Shown: positions 1 to 5,928, counted from the first letter of the stretch. The stretch is 7,684 bases of DNA from Gemmatimonadota bacterium (GCA_016207445.1 JACQPS010000074.1:1-7684); one strand, 5' to 3'. Made by a program: numbers and translations. Notes: generated by a model not told the origin, from the sequence alone.

Positions 1-3
1 CGC

Positions 4-25
4 AGCCCTGCCATAGCATAGGGCT
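4..25. other. small inverted repeat at window start
   Basis: AGCCCT and AGGGCT form a perfect 6-bp inverted repeat with a 10-nt spacer. It could be the tail of a terminator for a gene outside the window, but no T-tract follows. The rest of 26-151 shows no convincing gene or promoter. Confidence 0.2.
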
Positions 26-193
26 TGCAAAGTCGGGCCAGCGGCGCGGGGTCGGCGACGGCTCCGCGCCGCTGCGTATGGGCGCGCTCCGGCGCGGCCC
101 GAAACGACTTTCGCGAGGGACGCCGAGCGGCTTCCCGGGAGCCTTTCCATCGAGTTCACCTGGAGCATCCTGGTCTGGGCGGGTTTCACGGCG

Positions 194-619
194 ATGCTCG
201 CCGCCAGCGCGCTGCTCGCGGCGGCGCGCGCCCTGGGGTGGACGCGGCTCGCACCGGCGCGGCTGCTCGGCTGCCTCTTCCTCTCCGAACCACGCGGCTT
301 GACGAACCTGACGCTCGGCCTCGCTCTCGAGTTCGGGCTCGGCACGCTCGCGTTCCCCGCGCTCTACGCCTTCGTCTTTCACCTGAGCGCGCGCGCGGAC
401 GTTCGCACCGGGGCCATGCTCGGCCTGGTCCACGGCCTCGCCACCGCGTTCTCGCTCCCGCTGATCGCCCGCAGCGGCCGCTGCGGCCGCCGCGGCGTCA
501 TGGCCCCGGCCGGGCTCCTGGGCTGGGGGCTGGGACCCGCGACGCCGGTGCTGCTTCTGCTCGCCCACACCGTGTACGGGGCGCTGCTCGGGTACGTCTA
601 CGCCGGCCCCGGCCTCTGA
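194..619 (+). CDS. hypothetical multi-pass membrane protein, start uncertain
   Basis: I do not recognise a named family. From the first ATG the product is 141 residues, with hydrophobic stretches near residues 1-14, 40-63, 73-92 and 103-138. A basic loop (RSGRCGRRG) at about residues 93-101 suggests that side faces the cytoplasm. The C-terminus carries a His-x-x-Tyr-Gly pattern (HTVYGALLGYVY) in the last helix. Codons are strongly G/C-ending, which supports real coding. The same frame stays open upstream to position 17 and looks coding from about 140: residues before the ATG (IEFTWSILVWAGFTA) would complete the first membrane helix. That stretch contains no ATG, GTG or TTG. The true start may be a rare codon such as ATC at 149, which follows GGGAG at 137-141, or CTG at 170. 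The gene ends 54 nt before argR on the same strand, and no functional link to it is evident. Confidence 0.6.
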   Translation: MLAASALLAAARALGWTRLAPARLLGCLFLSEPRGLTNLTLGLALEFGLGTLAFPALYAFVFHLSARADVRTGAMLGLVHGLATAFSLPLIARSGRCGRRGVMAPAGLLGWGLGPATPVLLLLAHTVYGALLGYVYAGPGL

Positions 620-635
620 TCCCGGAGACACCGGC

Positions 636-664
636 TTGACGGGCTGCACGCCGTCGCGGATCTT
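636..664 (+). promoter_or_regulatory. possible argR promoter (leaderless arrangement)
   Basis: TTGACG (636-641) lies 17 bp from GATCTT (659-664), which matches the -10 consensus weakly (3 of 6). The argR ATG begins 9 nt beyond the -10 and has no Shine-Dalgarno sequence. This spacing would suit a leaderless or nearly leaderless mRNA. The call is tentative because of the poor -10. Confidence 0.3.
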
Positions 665-673
665 CCGCTCCCC

Positions 674-1132
674 ATGGGAAAGCGCGAACGTCACGAGCAG
701 ATCCTGGATCTGGTGCGCCACCACCGCATCCCGAACCAGGAGCGGCTGCGGGAGCTGCTCGTTGAGCGCGGCTACGACGTCACCCAGGCCACGCTCTCCC
801 GCGATATGCGCGAGCTGCGCCTGCTCAAGGTGCCGGAAGCGGACGGCCGTACTTCCTACTCGCTTCCGCCGGGCGCCTGGGAGCAGACGCCACCCCTCGA
901 GCGGCTGCTGCGCACTCTCTTCGTCGGTGCGGAAGGGACCGGCAACCTTCTGGTCGTGAAGACGCTGACCGGCGGCGCCCAGCCCATCGCCGTCGCGATC
1001 GATTGGGAGGAATGGCCCGAGGTTCTCGGCACCATTGCGGGCGACGACACCATCCTGCTCATCCTGCGCCAGGCCGACCATCTCACCACAGTCCAGCAGC
1101 GCATAGAAGAGCTGGCCGAGTTCTCCGAATAA
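674..1132 (+). CDS. argR: arginine repressor ArgR
   Basis: ArgR is a hexameric DNA-binding protein that uses arginine as corepressor to control arginine synthesis and catabolism genes. The 152-residue length is normal for the family. Residues 1-70 form the winged helix-turn-helix domain, with recognition helix VTQATLSRDMRELRLLKV (36-53) matching the family's S/TQATxSRD motif. Residues about 78-152 are the oligomerisation and arginine-binding domain, including GAQPIAVAID (101-110) and GTIAGDDT (119-126). Asp124 and Asp125 correspond to the aspartates that contact arginine. The ATG is chosen because it gives the standard N-terminus (KRERHEQILDLV), although no ribosome binding site precedes it. 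argR stands directly upstream of argG and argH but separately from them, because argG has its own promoter. A candidate target palindrome lies in that promoter. Confidence 0.95.
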   Translation: MGKRERHEQILDLVRHHRIPNQERLRELLVERGYDVTQATLSRDMRELRLLKVPEADGRTSYSLPPGAWEQTPPLERLLRTLFVGAEGTGNLLVVKTLTGGAQPIAVAIDWEEWPEVLGTIAGDDTILLILRQADHLTTVQQRIEELAEFSE

Positions 1133-1155
1133 AGCCCGAAGCTCCTGCGTCGCCC

Positions 1156-1185
1156 TTGACCGTCCCGGCGCGGCTGCTGTATACT
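1156..1185 (+). promoter_or_regulatory. sigma70-type promoter of argGH
   Basis: TTGACC (1156-1161, 5 of 6) is separated by 18 bp from TATACT (1180-1185, 5 of 6). This is the clearest housekeeping promoter in the window. The predicted transcription start is near 1192, giving a 5' untranslated region of about 42 nt before argG. Confidence 0.8.
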
Positions 1186-1205
1186 TATGCGTTCGCGCTG
1201 CATAA
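1185..1205. promoter_or_regulatory. candidate ArgR operator (ARG box-like palindrome)
   Basis: TTATGC (1185-1190) and GCATAA (1200-1205) are exact reverse complements separated by 9 nt. The palindrome begins at the last base of the -10 and covers the predicted transcription start, where a bound repressor would block initiation. It lies directly between argR and argG. The half-site resembles the GCAT-containing ARG boxes of high-GC bacteria more than the E. coli TGAAT half-site. Binding by this ArgR is inferred. Confidence 0.55.
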
Positions 1206-1233
1206 CTCCTGCTCGGCGCACCGGAGGCGGGCG

Positions 1234-2466
1234 ATGGCTTTTCCGATCGTGCTGGCGTATTCGGGGGGACTGGACACGTCCATCATCGTTCCCTGGCTGC
1301 GGGAGACGTACCAGGCGGACGTGATTTGTATGGCGGCGGACGTGGGGCAGGGCGAGGAGCTGCAAGGGCTGGAGGCGCGCGCGCTGGCGCAGGGCGCCTG
1401 CGCGCTGGTTCTGGAGGATCTGCGCGATCGGTTCGTGCGGGAGGCGATCTGGCCGACGCTGCGGGCGGGGGCGGTGTACGCACGCAAGTACCTGCTGGGC
1501 ACGGCCATGGCGCGTCCGATCATCGCGCGGCGGCAGGCGGAGGTGGCGAAGCAGTACGGTGCGCACGCGCTCAGCCACGGCTGCACCGGCAAGGGAAACG
1601 ACCAGGTTCGGTTCGAGCTGGCGTACGCGGCGTTCGCGCCGGAGCTGCCGGTGATCGCGCCGTGGCGGGAATGGCGCATCCACTCGCGCGAGGACGCGCT
1701 GTCGTACGCGGCTGCGCACGGGGTGGAGGTGGCGGCGACGAAGGAGAAGATCTATTCGCGCGACCGCAACCTTTGGCACATCTCGCACGAGGGCGGCCCG
1801 CTGGAGGACCCCGGGTTCGAGCCGCCCCCGGACCTGTTCCTGCTCACGCGCTCACCGGAAGAAGCGCCCGACCGCGCGCTCTATCTGGAGATCGGCTTCG
1901 AGGCCGGCTATCCGGTGAGCGTGGACGGCGAACCGCTGGGCGCGGTCGAGCTGGTGGAGCGGTTGAACGAGATCGGCGGCGAGCACGGCATCGGCCGGGC
2001 CGACGTCGTCGAAGACCGGCTGGTGGGCATGAAGTCGCGCGGCGTCTACGAGACGCCGGGCGGGACGCTGCTGGTGACGGCGCACCGCGAGCTGGAGCAG
2101 CTCGTGCTGGACCGCCGCACGCTGGCGCTCAAGGACCAGCTCGGCGCACGCTACGCGGACCTCGTGTACGAGGGGCGCTGGTGGTCGGGCGAGCGGGAGG
2201 CGCTGGACGCACTGGTCGACCGCACCCAGCAGCATGTGACGGGGACCGTGCGGCTCAAGCTGTACAAGGGCAACATCATCATCGCGGGGCGCTGGAGCCC
2301 GGAGTCCCTGTACGACGTCAGCCTGGCGTCGTTCGGCGAGAGCGACTACGATCACGCGGACGCCGCGGGCTTCATCCGCCTGTTCTCTCTCCCGACCCGG
2401 GTCGAGGGACAGCGGCGGGAGCTCGGCAAACCGGATCAGCTCGCGTTCGTCGCCGATTTCATGTGA
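1234..2466 (+). CDS. argG: argininosuccinate synthase
   Basis: This cytoplasmic enzyme joins citrulline and aspartate, using ATP, to make argininosuccinate, the penultimate step of arginine synthesis. The product is 410 residues, close to the usual length of about 400 for bacterial type I enzymes. The N-terminal ATP pyrophosphatase loop is LAYSGGLDTSI (7-17). The second signature, HGCTGKGNDQVRFE (115-128), and the substrate-loop segments ATKEKIYSRDRNLWHIS (168-184) and EDPG (191-194) are intact, as is the C-terminal LKLYKGNIIIAGRWSPESLY region (341-360). The ATG at 1234 is supported by GGAGG at 1223-1227, six nt upstream, and by the standard start of the family before the P-loop; the frame is open further upstream into argR, but that extension is not family-like. 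The last codons ATG-TGA overlap the argH start, indicating one mRNA with argH. The promoter and palindrome just upstream suggest ArgR control. Confidence 0.97.
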   Translation: MAFPIVLAYSGGLDTSIIVPWLRETYQADVICMAADVGQGEELQGLEARALAQGACALVLEDLRDRFVREAIWPTLRAGAVYARKYLLGTAMARPIIARRQAEVAKQYGAHALSHGCTGKGNDQVRFELAYAAFAPELPVIAPWREWRIHSREDALSYAAAHGVEVAATKEKIYSRDRNLWHISHEGGPLEDPGFEPPPDLFLLTRSPEEAPDRALYLEIGFEAGYPVSVDGEPLGAVELVERLNEIGGEHGIGRADVVEDRLVGMKSRGVYETPGGTLLVTAHRELEQLVLDRRTLALKDQLGARYADLVYEGRWWSGEREALDALVDRTQQHVTGTVRLKLYKGNIIIAGRWSPESLYDVSLASFGESDYDHADAAGFIRLFSLPTRVEGQRRELGKPDQLAFVADFM

Positions 2467-3848
2467 ATCCGGACCCGGTCCCGCATCGCCTCTGGGGCGG
2501 CCGCTTCGCGGCCGCCCCGGCCCCCACGCTCGAAGAGCTCAATCGCAGTCTCCCCGTGGACATCCGCCTCTGGCGCGAAGACGTGGAGGCGAGCCGCGCC
2601 TGGGCCCGCGCCCTGGCCGGCGCGGGCGTGCTCACGGCCGATGAGGTGCAGCGACTGGATGCCGGGCTCGCCGCCGTCGCCGCCCGCCTCGAGGGCGGTG
2701 CGCCGGACGCCGCCGACGAGGACGTCCACACCCTGATCGAGCGGCTGCTCTATGAAGAGATCGGCGCGCTCGCCGGCAAGCTGCACACCGGTCGCTCGCG
2801 CAACGACCAGGTCTCGACGGATGCGCGGTTGTGGGCGCTGCGGGCGGGGGCGGACCTGGCGCAAGAGGTGCGCTCGCTGCAGCGCGCGCTCGCGGATCGG
2901 GCGGAAGCGTGGCTCGACGTGCTCATGCCCGCCTACACGCACATGCGGCGAGCGCAGCCGGTGCGGGCGGCACACTGGCTGCTCGCGCATTTCTGGGGGA
3001 TGCAGCGGGATCGCGAGCGGCTCGCGCACGCGCTCGAGCGCGTGAGCGTGCTTCCGCTCGGCAGTGGCGCCATCGCCGGGTGCGCCTTTCCGGTGGATCG
3101 CGCGGCCCTGGCGCGGGCGCTCGGATTCCGCGAAGTCTCGCAGAACTCGATCGACGCGGTGGGCGACCGCGATTGGATCTGCGAGCTCGTCTTCGTGGCC
3201 GCGCTGATCGGTACGCACCTCTCCCGGCTCGCCGAGGACCTGATCCTGTTCTCGACCGAGGAATTCGGGTTCGTGCGGCTTCCGGAGGCGTACACGACCG
3301 GATCGAGCCTGATGCCGCAGAAGCGGAACCCGGATGGCCTGGAGCTGGCGCGTGGCAAGGCGGCGCGGCTGGCGGGCGCGGCCGCGGCCGCACTGGGGCT
3401 GCTGAAGGGACTGCCGAGCGCGTATCAGAAGGATCTGCAAGAGGACAAGGCGCTCTTGTTCGAGTCGTTCGACGCACTGGCGCTCCTGCTCCCGGCCACG
3501 CGTGAGACGGTGGCGGGCCTCGAGCTCGATCCGGAAACGCTGCGCCGCGCCCTCGCCGACGACTCGCTGCTCGCGACGGAAGCGGCCGATGTGCTCGTGC
3601 GCGCGGGCGTACCCTTCCGCGAGGCGCACGGCGCCATCGGCGCGCTGCTTCGCCGGGCGGAGTCGGAAGGCACGAGCCTGCTCGAACTGCCGGAGTCCGT
3701 CTGGGCGGAGGCCCACCCCGCGTTCGCCGCCGGCAAGCCGCGGCTCTCGCCGGAAACGGCGGTCGAGGCCCGGAGTGTCACCGGGGGCACGGCGCGGGCG
3801 GCGGTCGTCCGGCAGCTGGAAGCCGCGCGCGCGGCGCTCGGACGCTGA
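2463..3848 (+). CDS. argH: argininosuccinate lyase
   Basis: This enzyme cleaves argininosuccinate to arginine and fumarate, the last step of the pathway. It belongs to the fumarase/aspartase superfamily and is expected to be a cytoplasmic tetramer. From the GTG at 2463 the product is 461 residues, the normal length. The N-terminus reads HRLWGGRF (8-15), as in the family. Key motifs are KLHTGRSRNDQV (106-117), YTHMRRAQPV (158-167, with His160 the conserved active-site histidine), NSIDAVGDRDW (228-238) and the superfamily signature GSSLMPQKRNP (280-290), whose loop carries the catalytic serine. GTG is preferred because no ATG or GTG lies in frame between it and the conserved N-terminal motif, and because the GTGA overlap with the argG stop is typical of translational coupling. 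No good Shine-Dalgarno precedes it, which fits reinitiation by ribosomes finishing argG. No strong terminator follows; a short ATTTCG/CGAAAT hairpin lies at 3874-3888. Confidence 0.97.
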   Translation: MNPDPVPHRLWGGRFAAAPAPTLEELNRSLPVDIRLWREDVEASRAWARALAGAGVLTADEVQRLDAGLAAVAARLEGGAPDAADEDVHTLIERLLYEEIGALAGKLHTGRSRNDQVSTDARLWALRAGADLAQEVRSLQRALADRAEAWLDVLMPAYTHMRRAQPVRAAHWLLAHFWGMQRDRERLAHALERVSVLPLGSGAIAGCAFPVDRAALARALGFREVSQNSIDAVGDRDWICELVFVAALIGTHLSRLAEDLILFSTEEFGFVRLPEAYTTGSSLMPQKRNPDGLELARGKAARLAGAAAAALGLLKGLPSAYQKDLQEDKALLFESFDALALLLPATRETVAGLELDPETLRRALADDSLLATEAADVLVRAGVPFREAHGAIGALLRRAESEGTSLLELPESVWAEAHPAFAAGKPRLSPETAVEARSVTGGTARAAVVRQLEAARAALGR

Positions 3849-3912
3849 CGTCGCTCCCCTCCCGCTGTCGGTCATTTCGGCGCGAAATCCAGCCAGATCA
3901 GGCAGTCCTACC

Positions 3913-3928
3913 CGGAACGGAAATTGCA
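3913..3928 (+). promoter_or_regulatory. sigma54-like -24/-12 promoter element
   Basis: CGGAACGGAAATTGCA matches the RpoN consensus TGGCACG-N4-TTGCA except at the first and fourth bases. The invariant GG (3914-3915) and GC (3926-3927) have the required 10-nt spacing. The predicted start near 3939 would give about 45 nt of leader before the GTG of the next gene, and no good sigma70 promoter is visible there. A 6-bp palindrome (3874-3888) lies upstream and could be an activator site, but that is speculative. Confidence 0.55.
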
Positions 3929-3983
3929 CTTGCCACCCTCGGGCCGCAGCGCACGGCCGCATCGTTTCCGGGGGTGAGCCTTC

Positions 3984-4646
3984 GTGAAAGCCGGATTCGC
4001 TTCCAAGAACATCACGGCGCGGGCCCGGCGCCGCGTGGAGCTGGCGATCGCCGTCGCGCAGGAACGGCTGATCCACACGCATGTCGAGCATGCGCTCGAT
4101 CTGATCGAGCGCGTCGGCGGGCAGATCCCGTTCGAGAGCGCGCTGGGGATCTACACGCGGCTGCTGCGCTTGAGCGAGGACGAGGCGCGCGTGATCACCA
4201 CACGCGCGCTGGCGCTGCTGGGGGAGCGCGCGGCCGAGGCGGCGCAGTGGCCGGAGCTGGTGGAGCAGGGCGGTAAGAACGGCAAGAAGCCCGGCTACCG
4301 CGCCCTGCTGGGGCAGGTGCGCCAGCGGCTGCGGGGCCGAGTGAACGACGAGCTGCGGCGCTGGATCGAGTTGTCCGCGGCCCGGACCGAGGTCGCCCTC
4401 ATCGAGACGCACCTGCAGAACGCGCTCAACCTGGTCGAGCTGCTCGAGCAGGAGCTCCCGTTCACCGCGGTGGTCGAGCTGTACCTGGACGCGCTGGACG
4501 TGCGCGACAGCGTCGCGGAGGTGGTCTACTACATGACGCTCGCGCGTCTCAGCGAGCAGCACCTGCCGCCGGTCCGCGCGCGCGAGCCCGCCGTCGCGGG
4601 CGCGGCCGAAGAGCGGCGCCTGCGCGTGCTCGAGAACGGCGACTAG
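3984..4646 (+). CDS. hypothetical protein with internal duplication
   Basis: I do not recognise the family. The GTG start is supported by GGTGA at 3973-3977, six nt upstream. The 220-residue product has no signal peptide or membrane segment and is rich in Leu, Glu and Arg, so it is probably a soluble all-helical protein. Residues 18-81 and 128-191 align without gaps over 64 positions, with about 21 identities by eye. Shared elements include EL, LI-THxxxALxLxE, PF, Y, L and V....LAxLxE. The repeats are joined by a basic, glycine-containing linker (about 96-120: GGKNGKKPGYRALLGQ and what follows). The C-terminal 28 residues are outside the repeat. The gene lies 135 bp after argH and ends in a 4-bp tail-to-tail overlap with aroF. 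A sigma54-like promoter upstream suggests separate regulation from argGH. No enzymatic motif is visible; a helical scaffold or a binding role are equally possible. Confidence 0.85.
   Translation: MKAGFASKNITARARRRVELAIAVAQERLIHTHVEHALDLIERVGGQIPFESALGIYTRLLRLSEDEARVITTRALALLGERAAEAAQWPELVEQGGKNGKKPGYRALLGQVRQRLRGRVNDELRRWIELSAARTEVALIETHLQNALNLVELLEQELPFTAVVELYLDALDVRDSVAEVVYYMTLARLSEQHLPPVRAREPAVAGAAEERRLRVLENGD
4035..4556 (+). repeat. diverged internal duplication within the hypothetical protein
   Basis: The unit encoded by 4035-4226 recurs at 4365-4556, exactly 110 codons later. Similarity is seen at protein level, about one third identity with conservative changes at most other positions; the DNA itself has diverged. 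The most obvious core is LIHTHVEHALDLIE versus LIETHLQNALNLVE. Confidence 0.75.
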
Positions 4647-5680
4647 GCCGCGACGGCCGCGGTCGCGGGCAAGCGGCGTCCCACCACCCCCGCCAGCTCC
4701 CCCACCACGCGCATCATCGACTCGAACTCCGCGAGCGAGAGCGACTGGTCGCCATCCGACAGGGCCTGCTCCGGGTTCGGGTGTACCTCCACCATCAGAC
4801 CATCCGCGCCGGCCGCGACCGCGGCGTACGCCAGCGGCGCGACCAGCTCACGGCGACCGCCCGCGTGGCTGGGGTCCGCGATCACCGGCAGGTGCGTTTC
4901 CCGCTTGAGCACGGGGATCGCCGCGAGATCGAAGGTGTTGCGCGTGGCCGTCTCGAACGTGCGGATCCCGCGCTCGCACAACACGACGTTCATGTTGCCC
5001 TGCGCCATGATGTACTCGGCGGCCAGCAGCAGATCCAGCACCGTGGCCGACATGCCGCGCTTGAGCAGGACCGGGCGGTGCAGCCGGCCGACCTCCGAGA
5101 GCAGCGCGAAGTTCTGCATGTTGCGCGCGCCGATCTGGAGCATGTCCGCGTACTGTGCCACGATGTCGACCTGGCGCGTATCCATCACTTCCGTGACCAC
5201 GGGGAGCCCGCTTTCGCGGCGTACCTCGGCCAGCAGCTCGAGCGCCTGCTCGCCCAGCCCGCGGAACGAGTAGGGCGAAGTGCGCGGCTTGAACGCGCCG
5301 CCGCGCAGGAGGCGTGCGCCTGCGTCCTGGACCGCGAAGGCGGTCTCGCGCAGCATCTCGCGCCCCTCCACGGAGCACGGCCCGGCGATCACCGCGAGCT
5401 CGCTGCCGCCGATCTCCGCCCCTCCCACCCGCACGAGCGTCGGACCGGCCGAGAACTCGCGCGCCGCCAGCTTGTACGGCTTCAGCACCGGCAGCACCTG
5501 CTCGACGCCGGCCATCGAGAGCAGGGGCAGCTCCTGGAGCCGCTCCTCGTCGCCGATGCAGCCGACAATGGTCCGCTGCTCCCCGCGCGACACGTGCGTC
5601 CGCAGCCCCAACGACTCGACCCGCTCGCGGATGTGATCCAGCTCCGCCTCCTGGATCCCGGGCTTCGTCACGATGATCAT
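4643..5680 (-). CDS. aroF: 3-deoxy-7-phosphoheptulonate (DAHP) synthase, type I-beta with N-terminal regulatory domain
   Basis: The enzyme condenses phosphoenolpyruvate and erythrose 4-phosphate, the first step of the shikimate pathway to Phe, Tyr and Trp. The 345-residue product has the Thermotoga-type layout: a ferredoxin-like domain at about 1-70 beginning MIIVTKPG, then the TIM barrel. Catalytic motifs are AGPCS (99-103), KPRTSPYSFRG (131-141), GARNMQNF (184-191), KRG (208-210 region), ADPSHAGGRR (268-277) and MVEVHPNP (296-303). The metal ligands fall at Cys102, His272, Glu298 and Asp309. In characterised relatives the N-terminal domain binds Tyr or Phe for feedback inhibition. I place the start at 5680 because GGAGG (minus strand, 5690-5686) lies five nt upstream and MIIV is the family start; an ATG 24 nt further upstream is in frame but less likely. 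The gene converges on the hypothetical gene and is preceded by an attenuator. The symbol could also be aroG or aroA by other naming habits. Confidence 0.95.
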   Translation of the reverse strand: MIIVTKPGIQEAELDHIRERVESLGLRTHVSRGEQRTIVGCIGDEERLQELPLLSMAGVEQVLPVLKPYKLAAREFSAGPTLVRVGGAEIGGSELAVIAGPCSVEGREMLRETAFAVQDAGARLLRGGAFKPRTSPYSFRGLGEQALELLAEVRRESGLPVVTEVMDTRQVDIVAQYADMLQIGARNMQNFALLSEVGRLHRPVLLKRGMSATVLDLLLAAEYIMAQGNMNVVLCERGIRTFETATRNTFDLAAIPVLKRETHLPVIADPSHAGGRRELVAPLAYAAVAAGADGLMVEVHPNPEQALSDGDQSLSLAEFESMMRVVGELAGVVGRRLPATAAVAA

Positions 5681-5702
5681 CGCTGCCTCCGTCGATGACG
5701 AC

Positions 5703-5736
5703 AAAAAAACCGCGGCCCTCGTGTCGAGGGCCGCGG
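5703..5736 (-). terminator. intrinsic terminator in the aroF leader (attenuator)
   Basis: Read on the minus strand, CCGCGGCCCTCG (5736-5725) and CGAGGGCCGCGG (5721-5710) are perfect complements around a 3-nt loop, ACA. Seven T residues (5709-5703) follow at once. No T-tract exists on the plus side, so the element is directional. It lies between the aroF promoter region and the aroF ribosome binding site, so it would end transcription before the gene unless prevented from folding. Confidence 0.92.
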
Positions 5737-5810
5737 GGTCGGCTGCGCTGGCGAATTCGTTCTGTCCTCAGGACGCTACGCGCACGCTCGCTCCCCGGCC
5801 CTCGGGCCGG
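5725..5810 (-). promoter_or_regulatory. mutually exclusive leader RNA pairings: protector and antiterminator
   Basis: Segment 1 (minus 5810-5805, CCGGCC) pairs with GGCCGG (5800-5795) across the tetraloop CGAG. Segment 2 (5804-5796, CGAGGGCCG) can instead pair over nine perfect base pairs with CGGCCCTCG (5733-5725), which lies in the 5' arm of the terminator; two further G-C pairs follow after one mismatch. Segment 1 begins at the last base of the last Phe codon of the leader peptide. A ribosome stalled on the Tyr/Phe codons would cover segment 1 and release segment 2 to disrupt the terminator. Base complementarity is seen directly; the switching is inferred. Confidence 0.75.
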
Positions 5811-5863
5811 AAAGGAAAGTAGGAGTACGCGTACGCGTCTACGGGACAGCTTCGCCTGCGCAT
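5768..5863 (-). CDS. Tyr/Phe-rich leader peptide of aroF
   Basis: This short ORF of 31 codons starts at ATG (minus 5863-5861) and ends with TGA (5770-5768). Codons 9-18 read DAYAYSYFPF: three Tyr (TAC) and two Phe (TTT, TTC) fall within the eight codons 11-18, and there are no other aromatic residues in the peptide. It matches the leader peptides that control pheA, trp, his and ilv operons in Proteobacteria by attenuation. The role would be to make ribosome progress report charged tRNA-Tyr and tRNA-Phe, not to make a functional protein. GGGAG lies three nt before the ATG, which is close; the start may instead be used on a nearly leaderless RNA. The aromatic run ends just where the RNA switch begins, and the stop codon lies 31 nt before the terminator stem. 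GTCC and GGAC flank the stop codon as a tiny inverted repeat. Confidence 0.8.
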   Translation of the reverse strand: MRRRSCPVDAYAYSYFPFRPEGRGASVRVAS

Positions 5864-5871
5864 ATACTCCC

Positions 5872-5900
5872 AATCTGGCGCGGCGCAGCCGGTCTGTCAA
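5872..5900 (-). promoter_or_regulatory. candidate promoter for the leader and aroF
   Basis: On the minus strand a perfect TTGACA (5900-5895) lies 17 bp from CAGATT (5877-5872), a weak -10 (3 of 6). The leader peptide ATG starts 8 nt after the -10. Transcription would start near 5865, giving about 185 nt of leader before aroF. The -35 is convincing; the -10 is not. Confidence 0.5.
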
Positions 5901-5928
5901 GCGGCCGGGGTGGGGCGGCCTTGCTCGG

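Noticed and set aside
474..490. Two adjacent GCGGCCGC palindromes
   Set aside because: They lie within codons of a basic loop in a GC-rich gene and are best explained by Arg/Gly codon use.
1326..2462. Open frame continuing upstream of argH through the whole of argG
   Set aside because: Its translation is low-complexity Gly/Arg/Ala sequence, while the overlapping frame encodes a complete, motif-perfect ArgG. Only the part from 2463 is ArgH.
3874..3888. Hairpin ATTTCG/CGAAAT as the argGH terminator
   Set aside because: Only six pairs, A/T-rich ends and no T-tract. I list it only as a weak possible protein-binding site upstream of the sigma54-like element.
2436..4562. Long minus-strand open frame opposite argH and the duplicated protein
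   Set aside because: It is a GC-rich antisense shadow: no family motifs, Arg/Gln/Leu-rich, and opposite two well-supported genes.
4781..5698. Plus-strand open frame opposite aroF
   Set aside because: Antisense shadow with His/Arg-rich composition; the minus strand encodes a full DAHP synthase.
5825..5834. Palindrome GTACGCGTAC as an operator
   Set aside because: It is fully explained by the Tyr-Ala-Tyr codons (TAC GCG TAC) of the leader peptide; an operator inside the transcribed leader is possible but unsupported.
5863..5868. TATACT on the plus strand as a sigma70 promoter for the outer-membrane protein gene
   Set aside because: No -35-like hexamer lies 16-18 bp upstream, and the site overlaps the start of the aroF leader peptide on the other strand.
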